NCBI RefSeq assembly: GCF_001949145.1
Contig: NW_019091565.1
Location: forward strand, 270,066-334,065
Length of the DNA stretch: 64,000 nucleotides
Direction of reading: 5' to 3'
Origin: Acanthaster planci
Lineage: Eukaryota; Echinodermata; Asteroidea; Valvatida; Acanthasteridae
A program made the position numbers and the translations under genes. Each line of letters opens with the position of its first letter. Position 1 is the stretch's first letter. Below, one piece after another: positions 23,801 through 34,609 of this stretch. The notes beneath the pieces were generated by a model. That model had not been told where the DNA came from and searched no databases. It saw only the letters and a program-made list of their open reading frames with translations.

Positions 23801-25628
23801 AAACTGAAAACAGTGTGAACCACAAATATACGTGTATAAATGACCACAAAAAACACCCTAAGATTAAATTGAAACTCTACACATGTATTCCCATGTTTGC
23901 TACGATCCGTAAAAAGACCAAAGGACAGATAAGCCGCTCTCCCTCTTTACTGGACGTCAAAAAGGGCTGTCTTAAACACATAATTTTCACACAGCAAAGA
24001 CACTGCACACTGTAGAGGGCAGCTTCCATTTGTGTGGAGAGCACTAGGAGCAATACCATGTGACTTACTGTGAAAAGGATGATGGTTCAAACGTTTTGGC
24101 CTTTGTTGCGTCAACAGAGGGCAGTGTTGTGACTCGATTGTTAACCACCTGTATAATTCTCTCAGACTGGGCCTGCAAAGGAATATAAATCCAAGAAACA
24201 AAAATTATCCCTTGTTCAACAAATTTCTCGACCGCCCTTAAACAGCAAGAAAAGTTTGACACAGGTGTGTTGAACTTCTTTAATGACAAAGGTGAAAAAA
24301 ATTGTTTGATGCAACTGAAGCTTCTGACACAAACTTATACAATCTTGAACATGTTTATGTACTTATTTTGAATGAAGGATGAATTGCTCTGTACATAACA
24401 ACAATTTTGTGAGTCCAAATTAAACTTTTGAACTGTTTTTTCAAGGGTAGCATGGATTTGTTCAATCAGCATATGACTGTCTCCAAATCAAGACTTAGTA
24501 ATCTTCCACAGACCTTTATCCCATCCTCTGTTTTCTGAATAGCATTTTGCAGTGCAGACAGATCAATCAGGTCCTTGTGGCCCTCTGACAGGCTCTTCTG
24601 CATTAAGTGCTCTTTGAGATGGTGGAGATCCTCTTGCACCTATGTAAAAGCAAGATTATTATTATTTAATTTCTGATAATGACACCAAGGATTCCTAAAC
24701 TGAGCACCCTAGGCACTGTACACTAACAAACCCTGAAGAAACCTTTACGGACATGACAGATGAAACAATGAGAAGCAGTTACATTACACAGTTTTACACT
24801 TGGAATCCATCCTTGGAAATAGTTTCACACTTATCGTTTGACCTTCCAGCTATCTTGAAAAAAAATTAGAGGCTGTTTTTTTTTAGGCAGTGTATATTTG
24901 AGCATAAACCTGTCCTGATATACTTTAATCGTGTATCTCCACGAGACAAAGAAATAGGACTGTGTGAGAAATCTTCTTCTGGTTTACTTGCTTAACAATC
25001 AGTTAACACAGTATGAGATGAAATGAAGAACTTTTTCAGGCCTACAAATGTAAGCCTACACTTTAAAATATTTTGCAACCTCAAACAGGAACTTGAAATA
25101 TCCTGTACTGTAGGCCTAGAGCCTATTTTCATGCAAGTACCTATTTAAATAAGATCTGATTATAGGACTTGTTAAAGTAGCTTGCTACGTAGACTGAAAA
25201 AAAGGAAAATTCAAGGGAAACAGGCCTTGGTCTATAGGCCGTAAATCTTAATTACAAGATTGATTCCTGGAACGGGAAAGCCCTGGACATGCTAGAACAT
25301 GGTTCGCTGGCATGTCCGGAGCTGCTACACGTAGGCCTAGATTGACTAGGAACATACTAACTTTTCACTTCCTTACGAAATTTAAATTGGCCCAGAACAC
25401 GAAAGTTAGAAATGCTCTAGGAAGAGTCACTTGCTAGCCAGGCAGGGCACCAACACTGACCAAGAGAAAGAGAAAGAGAAAGTGTCGGCTTGTCCGGAAA
25501 CGAGGCCATGGCATTGGCAACATTTTGGTCCATCCACGTTCCAACGTTAGCCTGCAAGTGCATCAACACAAACTCACCTTCACCAGAATCTCTCCAACTT
25601 CCTCTGGCCTTCTCTCGACCTCAGTCAT
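5850..25628 (-). CDS. IQCH: IQ motif-containing protein H, complete 22-exon gene
   Basis: Coding exons in order: 25628-25578, 24639-24514, 24172-24069, 23210-23133, 22253-22178, 21559-21440, 20551-20471, 19882-19696, 19193-18988, 18418-18210, 16979-16643, 15446-15296, 14246-14071, 12752-12611, 12225-12095, 11711-11523, 10573-10453, 9916-9233 (with gap), 8446-8261, 7532-7407, 6830-6660, 5930-5850. Phases agree except at the acceptor of exon 18, beside the N gap. The protein is about 1,100 residues; vertebrate IQCH is about 1,030. Family hallmarks are an N-terminus [20 protein letters not shown], a single IQ motif around residue 461 ([14 protein letters not shown]), [45 protein letters not shown], and [16 protein letters not shown] near the C-terminus. 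IQCH is testis/sperm- and cilium-associated, and its IQ motif is expected to bind calmodulin. An ATP-grasp-like fold in the C-terminal half is my inference. Confidence 0.93.
7830..8135 (-). repeat. tRNA-derived SINE, near full length, in an IQCH intron
   Basis: Read on the minus strand it has a tRNA-like head with an A-box-like TTGGCATGGTGG and a B box GGTTCGATTC. A body of about 150 bp follows, containing CACATGTGGATTGGG and CCCAGAATATTCC. The 3' tail is AATAATAATAAT-rich (7830-7860 on the plus strand). The same body recurs at 24656-24795 and 49395-49582. Confidence 0.75.
9494..9876. other. Assembly gap inside IQCH exon 18
   Basis: 383 N. The 21 bases before it (9468-9488) and the 21 bases after it (9879-9899) are identical. 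The flanks therefore look like overlapping contig ends rather than true neighbours of missing sequence. Confidence 0.9.
12960..13128 (-). repeat. SINE-like element with tRNA-type B box
   Basis: On the minus strand it contains GGGTTCAATTCC (B box) preceded by CACTCGCCTTTCACCTC, the same arrangement as the heads of the other SINEs here. Its body differs from theirs. It lies in the IQCH intron between exons 13 and 14. Confidence 0.5.
13490..13730. repeat. Tandem pair of ~122-bp units with inverted ends
   Basis: Unit 1 starts at 13490 and unit 2 at 13612; both begin GGCTGCATCCGAATCT. Both contain GCTCCATTGGAAATGTGTGG and a closing half GACAATAGACCTAG. The unit end (CGTTTCGGACACGGCC) is roughly the inverted complement of the start, so each unit can fold back. 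A relative with the same end sequence lies at 54408-54530. Confidence 0.75.
14362..14477. repeat. Fold-back element (MITE-like), 116 bp
   Basis: The left arm from 14362 (GTGGATTCGGCTTAGACTT) matches the reverse complement of the right arm ending at 14477 (GTGGATCCAGCTTAGACTT). Pairing continues for about 39 bp per arm with few mismatches and leaves a ~38-bp loop. It lies in an IQCH intron. Confidence 0.75.
15763..16024. repeat. Large inverted repeat in an IQCH intron
   Basis: The left arm 15763-15826 and right arm 15965-16024 are near-perfect inverted complements. The outer 39 bases differ at one position, and the inner part (GTTACATGGG) also pairs. The loop is about 138 bp. Confidence 0.8.
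17042..17633. mobile_element. TTAA-flanked MITE, copy 2, inverted relative to copy 1
   Basis: TTAA at 17042-17045 and 17630-17633 bounds a 584-bp body. The terminal inverted repeats are CCACTTCCTGCCGGGG and CCACTTCATGCCGGGG, one mismatch in 16. Reverse-complemented, the body aligns end to end with copy 1 (for example CAATGTTGATGATGC near one end and GAGTATTTCAGCCAGGCC inside). It lies in the IQCH intron between exons 10 and 11. Confidence 0.85.
21733..21802. repeat. Short tandem repeat, ~31-bp period
   Basis: Three degenerate units of CACTGACC-GGCCACTGACC type lie in an IQCH intron. Confidence 0.5.
24656..24795 (-). repeat. SINE fragment (3' half) next to an IQCH splice acceptor
   Basis: It shares the AATAAT-rich tail and the AGAAATTAAAT / CACCAAGGATTCCT segments with the SINE at 7830-8135, but lacks the tRNA head. 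Its tail ends only about 17 bp upstream of the acceptor of IQCH exon 2 (exon start 24639, minus strand). Confidence 0.65.
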
Positions 25629-27021
25629 ATTGGACGGGCTGGGATAAAACTCCAAGAAATAATGTTATGCACTCATCCTGATCCCACATTCAAATTAAGG
25701 TTGCTTTTAATAAATTTATGTGAACAAGATAATTCAGTCAAATCCTCTTAACCACTGTGCGAAGGTTTCTCGGCAACATCTAAACATTCTTCTACGCATG
25801 CGTGTAGCGTCCTCGCGCTCACAGTTAGACTTGTACAAGTCGGCAGCTTCAAATCTTGGCGCTCACTTTCGACGCGAACTTCACGCGCAGCGCAGATGCC
25901 CTTTTGCACAGACGTCACCTTCGTCCGTCAGCAATTTTCAGTCATACAGCTTCATTTGCAGTAACCCTCTGGAATCAAATTAGTTTCCACTCTTCTGAAG
26001 GCTTCCTTATTAATCCTTGGAAAATTCAGGAGGAATTTTTACCAAATGGACGTGGAAGCGACGTGTCACACCCCATTCTTAAGTTTTTTTCCCCTTCAAC
26101 ATGATAACGTTGTTGGCAAGATGATGGAGAAGGAAAGGGAAAGGATGGGAAAGAGTTAGGTCGAGCACGGAGGAATAAAACAAATAATAATTCCTCCATG
26201 GGTCAGGGAATCACTCGGCACCCTTTCATGATGCCCCTCCCCAAGTAATGGCCTGGCGACGCTAGTGCCCTCATTTCGATTTCGCCTAGTTCGTGGTATT
26301 GGCCAGTTATCTGTGACAGGCGGGGCAGAATGCGTATGAACAGCTATTTAATATCAATATGATCCGATTCAGTTAGACATCCAACTTGAGCTGAAGCCGC
26401 ATCCCCCGTACTCAGTTGAAAAGAGCCATAGGCCTGGACCTATATGCTGGTCGGGAGGATTTGTTGGTAGAGCGATGCAACCGTAACGCGTGCTTTTCAA
26501 ACTCATGTGTGAACCTTCGCTCGGGATCGTGGCCCTCAGTGCAAGCATCAGCCCCGGGCCCAGCGCAATGTTCGGGCGCTCATTGGGCGACGAGCGTACT
26601 GAATTATGAATTGAGCGAGGTGCAGTTCCGACCAAAGGAGCTTTCGTTGTTGAGAAAATTGCGCCCTCTTTTGGTCCAGCTCGAAGCTCATTAAAAGGTG
26701 TACTCTCAATGGCGATTACCACAAGGAGATGTAAATGTTTGTCTGTTCATGCATTATTTGCGAGGATAGTGGTGTGCGTGTCGCACCTGCCATAATAATC
26801 ACGAGTGAACTTCATTTAACAGAACTCTTTGACACGGCAAAGAGTTCAAAGTTCAAAAATGCTGCGCACAGCCCCGTTGAAGTAGTGCAGTGGGGTCCCT
26901 ACACCAGAGAGGCGTTAGCACTGTCCAAGAGGTGTGCGTATACTAACAGGTTGCACCGCTGCTTATATCCGTTTCAAACTTTCAGCTTCACACTAGTTCA
27001 GTTTTTGCCGCCTTATGCAGG
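25629..27021. promoter_or_regulatory. Head-to-head upstream region of IQCH and the SnoaL-like gene
   Basis: About 1.4 kb separates two divergent start codons (25628 minus, 27022 plus). It should hold both promoters, possibly shared. At 25765-25777 there is GTTTCT-C-GGCAAC, with one perfect RFX X-box half-site (GGCAAC) and one poor one. A 60-bp segment at 26623-26682 recurs at 55991-56050. The open frames between 26369 and 26722 do not look coding. Confidence 0.45.
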
Positions 27022-30000
27022 ATGTCTGGTAAGTTAGCTTCCATTGTATCTGCAGTCATCGAACTGCAGAGTCAAAATACATTTACCTGCCTCATTAAAA
27101 GAGGGTGGATTTGTTTTACGGTGCAGTTGCAATGTCGCAAGTGTAGAAATAGTACAGGCATGCTGTCAGTGCAGTGCGAACTTCGTATACTGTTGCTTTC
27201 TTAAAAGTAAATAGCCCAGGCAATAGTTATGGGCGTTGCAAACGGGCAAGCTGGGGCAAGGAGACGCTTCACCCCCCCCCCGCCTTTCCCAAAAAGGAAA
27301 ACTAAAACCTGAGGAAAGGAAAGGGGAGAAAAATGGACGAAACGGGGCCGGGTACATGTAGGGCATTAAAATGCCCAAATTGCTCGAAATACCACCTACC
27401 ATTAGTTAGTCAGTGTTGCCCTGATATGCTTTGCCCTTTACCGGTGGAAAAAGTGCTGCAGCCACGTGCACGGTCATGATGCATCACTGATATGCATTCA
27501 TGTAATCTTTTTTACAGAACAAGTTTTACTTAACCTGTGACAAATGTTTGTCCACTAAAGAATCCGGCACCGCCGACGCCTATATGCAGCTCAGGGCCAC
27601 TGTTTGCTCCACGCCCGTGAAAAAAGTGTGGAGAGTACCTTCATATCCGCGGGCTCGGCTTATTCTTGATCGTTATTTTCGCGTCTGGACCGGCGATCCG
27701 TTTCGTCCATTCTTCGTAACTGGATCATTGTATAAATATTTTGGGTCCATTTTTTTCGTATCCCTGGTACATCCAGTGTTTAATTTCGTAGATTTAGACA
27801 GTGGTGTAACCATGGGGGATTGAGTCACGAGGGACACGTGCCCCCCCCGGCGAATACCTGTGCCCCCCCCCCCGATGCCCCCGTTTGAAATCCATGAACA
27901 ACCTTTGCTGCAGCTCACTGTCTTTTTAAGTGTCATTAGGTAATACAAATTATTTGCCAAACGAGTAAAAAAATGAATTTAATTTTAATACACCTTGTCG
28001 AATTTAACAGGGAGTGAAATATCACTCGTAGAACCCCAAATATGTAGAATGACCTACCCGCGCTTGGTTTTTTTATTATTATTATTTTTAGCTGGAATGG
28101 CTTTTGACCTTCACAGTGTCGTGGCCGTTGTTGAATAGTGTTCTTTAAAACACGGTTATATGTTTTGACCTTGAGAAAGTATTATTGTCCATTGTGCGTG
28201 TGTGTTGTGGCATGTGTTTACTATAATACTTTGCATATGGACTGACTCGAGGAATAGACCACTTCCAATGCATATTTCATTATAAGGCTAGGGGAGCAGG
28301 GTAAGATGTAATCAAGCGGAATTAAGGGCATCATTCCTAATTAATACAGCGAGGCTTTTAATACGGCGAGGCTTTGATCTACAAATGCATTGTTCGGAGC
28401 AAGATTGCTCTTCGGATTCGAAGTTGACCAAGGTATCTAGTTGGCGGTTGAGTGAGTGCGATGTGATTGGAAGTGGCTAATGAGGCCAACACGGGCAAGA
28501 AAACCTCGTTCCCAGGTTGTGCACATAGTGCAGTGCTCTGGGTGCCAGGCTCTAGCCTTACGCATCTCTAGCCTTTTTTCAGCTTGGAAGATCTTCCACA
28601 AGAAAAAAAAGCAAGACAAAAGTTAGCATCCTGGGCAAGACAAAACACCCACTGATGAGCTTCAGCCCGAAACCCCATCTTTGCCTCAGTTCCAATACAC
28701 AAAAATGTGCAGCGGCAAACCCCAACGTTAGCCCCAAATTACATTCTTTACTTCCATGCAGATTTTAACAATGCTTTCCCCGTACCATATACCTGTTCCC
28801 ACTCAGTATGCCCCAAAACCATCAAATACCCGATCATAATCGGGTCCTTCATCTTGAGTATGCATACTCCTACGTTTCACATTGAGGACCGAACAATTTT
28901 TGGCGGAACAAGGGATGTTTCCCTGTCCTAGTGGTTAGTGTTTTATTCTGGGCGGTAAGTGCCTGTGTCCTTAATTAAGGAGGAGTGTTATATCGTAGGA
29001 ATAATTTTGAAAGGAAACATATGCCCTCTCTCCTCTTTGGACGAGTGAACATTTTTTTAATAACGCACAAACTTTGTCACGGGGATTGTTACTGTTCCTC
29101 GGACACAATATATTCAACTGGGATGCCAACTTGAGACAGCACAGGGGTTTTCCCCCTTTATTCTTAATTTCAGCATTGGGGAACGGACACACTATGCAGA
29201 CATTGTTAAAGAGCTCATGGTATAACTTCTGTTCGGGAACTTGGTTTCCATATCTTTGTACTCTTCTTGAATGTAAGAAAATCCTTTCATGATAATGGTG
29301 TACTTTTTACGCCGTCGTTCTCCAGACTTGAAGGATGCAATCGACCGACAAAATGCTATCTTTGAGAAGCACTTTGCCGCCAACGACATGGAGTCCCTGA
29401 AGGGCCTGTATACGGAAGACTGCCGGCTCATGCCACAGGGTGCAGACACCATGGTCGGCAACAACGGTAAGATATCAGACCTTTGATCATTGTGTTTTAC
29501 CTCCTATGCTGAGATCCGAGTTGCATGACTATATTATGTTTCGGTCGTCCGCACTGCCCTTTGAGGGCAGTAAGGAGGAGCGAATGAGTATGATTCTGCG
29601 GCTTCGGAAGATAATATTTGTTTACAGGACGCATGTGGTATGATTGCCAGTACTGAAACTAAACATTACATCGCGTATTTTGATCTAAGGTCAACTGTTC
29701 AAGAGATTAAACTCACATGGCCGACTTGCGGTTACAAACGAAGCAGGGCTTTCATCAATTTGAATAGGTTCTGCTGTTCCGTGTTAGCATGTCGTCGCCT
29801 CGACTTACTCAGGATGGAAGTTTATAAACTCGTGTATTATATACTTAGGATAAAATCGATCGCGGTGTTATGATCGATCCTATGATGATTATTATTATTA
29901 TCAAAATTTAACTGGATTGGTAGACTATTGGTGTAAACTTTTGTTTTGCAGCTTTCCAGAAAGACATTACTCCTCTCCTTTGGAATCATATTGTATATAC

Positions 30001-31655
30001 ATGTAGGTGATCGTGCGTTTTAGTTAGGATTAGTGATGAGACTAGAACATGGCATAAACGCCAGTTTCATTGCTTGTGCTTACTAATTGGGCGCACGACG
30101 GAAAGCCTAAAACAAAGAAGATGAAACTAAATCATTGACGTTATTAATACTGCCTACTGATATTCTATTAAAATGGACAGCGTTAATTTTGCTTGAAATC
30201 TTTATTTTTCGACAAGCTGACCTTATATCGACAGTTCATGAACGTAGCCGGAGCCAATGAACCTCACACGATCAACAAACGGGCCTCTTTCACGATTTTG
30301 CAGTTAATTTAGTGAAGGAGACACAACCATCTTTGGCTGACCGAATAAAAAAATCTCCACTTTTTCGGTGTTTCTCCTACGTTTCCCCCTCTCTCCGGCA
30401 AGCAAGCACCGACTGCGCACGAAATTGTTTTATGTATATGTTTTTAATGTATTTAATTTTTTGATTCATTAACCAGTGGAAAAGTGTAATAAAATAAGTA
30501 AAGTAAATACGATGGGCCGTTGCAACAGTAAAAGCTTTCTAATTTTCGGGCCGCTGGATGCGTCTGATCCATGCACACGCACCTGTTGTTTCACTCCACA
30601 TTTTCCAATCATCGACTTAATAAAGATCTGCCTTTTGACTGCAGTTATCCCACAGGTGATGGGTGGTATGATCTCTGCTGGTGCCACGTCTGTCAGTCTA
30701 GTGGCCGATGAGGTTGGTCCGCTAGGAGCCTCGGCCGTCGGCATCGGTGACCTGGTCTACGAGAGAGGCCACTACAAATTCAGCAAGGCTGATGGCTCCG
30801 CTGTTGCAGCGGGCAAGTACGTATAGGTGGCCGCAATGGTCCTCTAAATGGGATTGAAACAATCGAGTATTCGTCCACGTGGGCTTCTGAAACCAGGGAA
30901 CGTATTTTGGGTGCTTTTACTTTGGATAGGTCAATTCTTGCATTCACTGTTCTCCGTCATGAAACACCCGAGGGTAACTCCCTGTAGAGTGCAATATCGT
31001 GACGTCATTTTGACTGGGAGATATTGTACAAACGAGAGGAGCTGGCAAGATACATGTATCATTCGACATCTTGTCCGCATCAGTGAGGGTTTGAAAATGC
31101 AGAGGAGTTCATGGCAGGGACATTCTGGTGCATAGCGGGATAATCCGAGTGCAAGGCACAAAGCAGCTGACAGCGGGGTGCGAAGCGGTTGGTGCTGCCC
31201 TCTGCCATCATGGCTGCCCGTAATATGCTCGGGCTGATATGGCGCCATGCCGATTGCGAGAATGAGAACAAAGCAAAGCAAATATGAAATATTTAGAGGT
31301 AAAGGAATGAAACCTGGAGAACTTCGATGAACTGCCTGATGGTTAAAGACAGTCCGCTTCGTTAGATTTTTTATGATTCATATGGATTTCAGTATTTTCC
31401 TTGCTCCTGTTTTGTATTTACTGGATGTTAAGGCCTGTTAAAAGCCTTTTTTCACCTTACAGCGAGCCGCTAGTTCTTGCTTTACCACTCCCAGACAGCC
31501 CCGTATTAAGAGCATTCTGATTTTTCTCATGAAAAAATCCCAGTCAGTTGCTGATTTAAAGAAAATTTTGCTTTTATATTTCTAGATACGTAGTCATCTG
31601 GAAAAAGACCGAGGAGGGCTTCAAGTTGTACATCGACATCTTCAACGACAATTGA
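27022..31655 (+). CDS. SnoaL-like / DUF4440 (NTF2-fold) small protein
   Basis: Four coding exons: 27022-27028 (ATG TCT G), 29326-29466, 30645-30816 and 31586-31655 (TGA at 31653). All have GT/AG borders and matching phases, giving about 129 residues. It begins MSDLKDAIDRQNAIFEKHFA and has the family pattern LYTEDCRLMPQGADTMVG. Next comes an ATSVSLVADEV strand, and it ends GKYVVIWKKTEEGFKLYIDI-FNDN. That is the typical end of DUF4440/SnoaL-like proteins, small cone-shaped NTF2-fold domains. The MPPG-type motif and the closing W-K-L-x-D-I-F-N strand are clear; the usual helix after VG is shortened. There is no signal peptide, so it should be cytosolic. Its enzymatic role cannot be told from the sequence. 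The first exon carries only seven coding bases. A decayed duplicate of the last exon lies at 37034-39950. Confidence 0.85.
27829..27885. repeat. C-rich low-complexity tract in intron 1
   Basis: Two long C runs are separated by a short GGCGAATACCTGTG spacer. I see no coding or RNA signal. Confidence 0.6.
28437..28619 (-). pseudogene. Retroelement C-terminal zinc-finger remnant
   Basis: The minus-strand frame ends ...HCTMCTTWERGFLARVGLISH followed by FQSHRTH. This has the CxxC...H-x4-H layout and the L-x-S-H-x4-H wording common at the C-terminus of some invertebrate non-LTR retrotransposon polyproteins. Nothing else of an element is readable, so it is a short relic in intron 1 of the SnoaL-like gene. 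Confidence 0.4.
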
Positions 31656-33883
31656 ACTGTCGAACGAACATCTGCTATAATTAAGCGTGTACTTTCGATT
31701 GAGCATCGACATCTGTTCGACAAGTAAATGCGCTTTTGAACGAATATCGACATCTGTAACGTCAACAAATCACACTTTCGAATGAACATCGACATAAGTG
31801 CTACGTCAATTAAACACCATTTCGTACGCTTGATATTTTCAAAAGAGCTTTTATTTTGCTATCGATAGAGTCAGACAATCAATCAAATCCAGAAAACATT
31901 ATTTTCTCATTATCAAGTTATTGTTTATAATTTAAAGGAAATCAGGTTGCTCAAATCAAATTCTGTCTACCAAGAAGGAATGAATTTTATTGACATACAT
32001 TTGCAAATTCGTTTAGGCACTTTTTTGTTTATGGTTTTATTTAACACGAAAATCGAGTGCAGAATAGGGTTACATTTCCCCAATTGCTCAGAAACATGGC
32101 CATTATTTCCAGTATGGAAGATACCCTCACGTTGTATTTTGTAAGTGCTAAAATTCTGAGAAAATACTAAGCTTTCAAACGGTATTCTACGCTGAAGCAA
32201 TTCTTCTAGGACCACGTCTGCTAAAAGAAAGGTAAATGCGCTGTCTTTTTTTCCCAGAAGAATTGAAATATTGGTATTTACATGTTCTGCCTTAAGTCTA
32301 CACACGCCCCAGAGGCGTTACTATTCCTAACGATCGGACACTAGACAATTCAGTTGTTGGATCATTACGCCGGATTACATGCACAGCCTTGTGGTGTTTG
32401 GATTATGGTAATGCTTGTCATTTCTTGTAATTTTCATTTTTCGGCTTCTAGGTCCCCGAACACTTAAGAGGTATTAATACCAATCTGTGAATCATATTGC
32501 TGCCAAGGGACATAATTAATGCAAAGATGCTTGTATTTGTTTTTTTTTTATCTTCCTTGTGTTACTTAATTCTGAAAACGTTTATTATTCTGTTGGCAGA
32601 ACTTACTTGAGAAAACATACTGATACCCACTACGTTGAGGCTGATATTTTAGATGTGGGTGCTCCCTGACGGGACAATTATGAAGGAAAAGCGGTCAAAG
32701 TTGGCACAAATTTGTCTCATCACATGATCAACCCGAAAGAATGAGCCATTTGCGAGTTAAAGTTGAATAAAATATGGTAAACTGTGTCATCTGATTGGAT
32801 AAAAACGTAACAATTTGAATTCCCCAAACTAAAGACACGGTTGCTATACCTCGTGGTTCGGGGCAAGTTTTTGCTTAGCGACCACCATCCTCGGAATGGA
32901 CTGGTTCCTTTGTGCTGTTCTTATCTATTGAGAACAGTGTATTTGTTGCAAGGCGTCTTTTATTAAGCAAAAGCTTGCCCCGAATCACAAGGTATAGCAA
33001 AAGGGTTTTAAGTATGGAGAATTCAAGTTGCTATGTTCACGTGAATTTGAATTCAAATTTAACTCGCAAAAGGATTATTTCTCTTGGTTCCGGAAATGAC
33101 CGATATGTGTCGATCGGCACACGGTTATATTTAAACAGTTACATATTAAATATTGATAGTTTTCACACAGGAAAATGTCTTTCACGGCTTTTGTCGGGGC
33201 TGATTCACGGCACCGCTCACTGATCGGTTCATTTCTTCGGTCCTTAACCTTTGCCAGCGTATCACAAGCTAGCTTGTTTCTTTTCCTCGCGTACATCTCT
33301 GCTTTATTTTGTCTTGATGGAAACTTGCAGGTGCGTGATCCACGTCGTCAAAACGTGATACTTATAGTTACCTGTCATTCTTGCTCCACAAAAAGGTCTG
33401 AATGACGTCAGTTTCCGATTCAAACGAAAAGTCGTCACCTTTTCTCTCCTTCCACCCATACGGTCCCAATCCCAAGCTCCGCACCCATGCAGTTTTTAGA
33501 GGATAATGTCTCCAACTGGGTAAATACGGGTGGCCTTTTCCTGTGACGTACTGTCGCAATGCAACTGCATGAATGAAACAAGTGTGCCGACTTTGGTGAG
33601 TTGTCATAAGTTAACCGTCAACAACACGTCGGTGCTTATTGGCCAGTGTCGCTAAAGTTTGGCCTCCTTGTTTTGTGTAATTGCCGCAGAAATGAACACT
33701 ATTAATGATTTGGTGGTACACGTGCATATCCACAAATTTAATGAAATTTTGTACAGCCCACAAATGGTTAAAAAGGTGCAGGACACAATTGTTCTCATAG
33801 TAGATGGTAATTTCACTTATTTATTTATTTTTTTTGTAACAATGTCATCGTAAGACATGTCATTACATATTGAGTTGCTTTTT
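31656..33883. other. Intergenic segment shared by two duplicated blocks
   Basis: This lies between the SnoaL-gene stop and lectin copy 1. Blocks within it are colinear with 40140-41690 (for example CTACCAAGAAGGA, GGTTTTATTTAACACGAAAATC, CACTGATCGGTTCATTTC). About 440 bp at 32712-33150 is present here but absent from the second copy. Confidence 0.7.
32841..33000. mobile_element. Fold-back element (MITE-like), 160 bp
   Basis: The left arm TTGCTATACCTCGTGGTTCG pairs with the reverse complement of the right arm ending at 33000 (TTGCTATACCTTGTGATTCG). Pairing continues through GGGCAAG-TTTTTGCTT, giving arms of about 37 bp. It lies inside the stretch missing from the second duplicated block. Confidence 0.75.
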
Positions 33884-34609
33884 CTACTGTTCACCGTAGA
33901 TGCACAGAGGTTTGGTCATTTGAATGAATTCCTCCTGGTTTACATCGAAGCGCCTCGCGTCATTCAACTGGCAGATTCTCTCGTTACCTCGGCGAAGCAC
34001 GTTGAAAGAGAGACACCCAGGCTCCTTGGAACATTTCACCGCACAGCCGTTGATGCTTGGAGCTGGAAACTTGCGAATCACGTGACCCATCAAGCAGGAC
34101 GACAGAAGTCGCCAAGACTGCAGCTGAAAATTCTCGTTGTCAATCTGGTACTTACAGATAGCGTAGTAAGACTTACTGCAATGATTGTCTTTCCATCCAC
34201 CCGTTGGAATCATTCTTGCACATTGAGGATGTCTGCAGTTGCTAGGCTCAGATGGTGTCCAATTCCTGTAAGTCTGCATGCTGTCACCGCCGCAAACCCA
34301 CTGTCTCTCCGTCTTCATGTCATTGCAGTCAATCCAGTGGTCCTCTTGGCTGCCTTCAATCAATCTCCTGACAAAGCCATTTTCTGCCTGTGACCGAGGA
34401 GCCGTTATCTCTCCGCCCATCTTGTAGCATCTATTTCGCGATTCGGTCCATCTCAACGGTTCGTCAGTGCGAGCGTAGCAGGTGTCATTCCACTTCGTCC
34501 AACCTGGGCTGCAGTTACGTCGGGAACTGCAGTCATTTGCCTTGATGCATGTGACTGGAACTAGCACGGTGCATAGAGCAAGAAAAGTCTGCCGTGTTTT
34601 CAGAGCCAT
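33884..34609 (-). CDS. Secreted C-type lectin + PAN/apple protein, copy 1
   Basis: A single-exon gene of 241 residues. Residues 1-24 form a signal peptide (MALKTRQTFLALCTVLVPVT...). A C-type lectin-like domain follows at about 33-153, with CSPGWTKWNDTCY, WIDCNDMKTERQWVC and CARMIPTGGWKDNHCSKSYYAICK. A PAN/apple domain covers about 163-240 (SWRLLSSCLMGHV, INGCAVKCSKEPGCLSFNV, CQLND). The calcium/sugar loop reads EPS at residues 121-123 rather than the mannose-type EPN, and WKD replaces WND, so calcium-dependent sugar binding is uncertain. The likely role is extracellular glycan or microbe recognition (inference). It is the closest relative of the gene at 41694-42437, about three quarters identical by eye. 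The upstream sequence diverges beyond roughly 34800. Confidence 0.9.
   Translation of the reverse strand: MALKTRQTFLALCTVLVPVTCIKANDCSSRRNCSPGWTKWNDTCYARTDEPLRWTESRNRCYKMGGEITAPRSQAENGFVRRLIEGSQEDHWIDCNDMKTERQWVCGGDSMQTYRNWTPSEPSNCRHPQCARMIPTGGWKDNHCSKSYYAICKYQIDNENFQLQSWRLLSSCLMGHVIRKFPAPSINGCAVKCSKEPGCLSFNVLRRGNERICQLNDARRFDVNQEEFIQMTKPLCIYGEQ

Noticed and set aside
25505-25522. GCCATGGCATTGGCAAC as a full RFX X-box in IQCH intron 1
   Set aside because: Only one half-site matches. The second half is not an inverted RGYAAC, and the site lies downstream of the start codon.
26369-26722. Minus-strand 117-residue open frame in the IQCH/SnoaL promoter region
   Set aside because: No family resemblance, no splice context and an opposing open frame of similar length. 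Part of it is the short dispersed 60-bp repeat.
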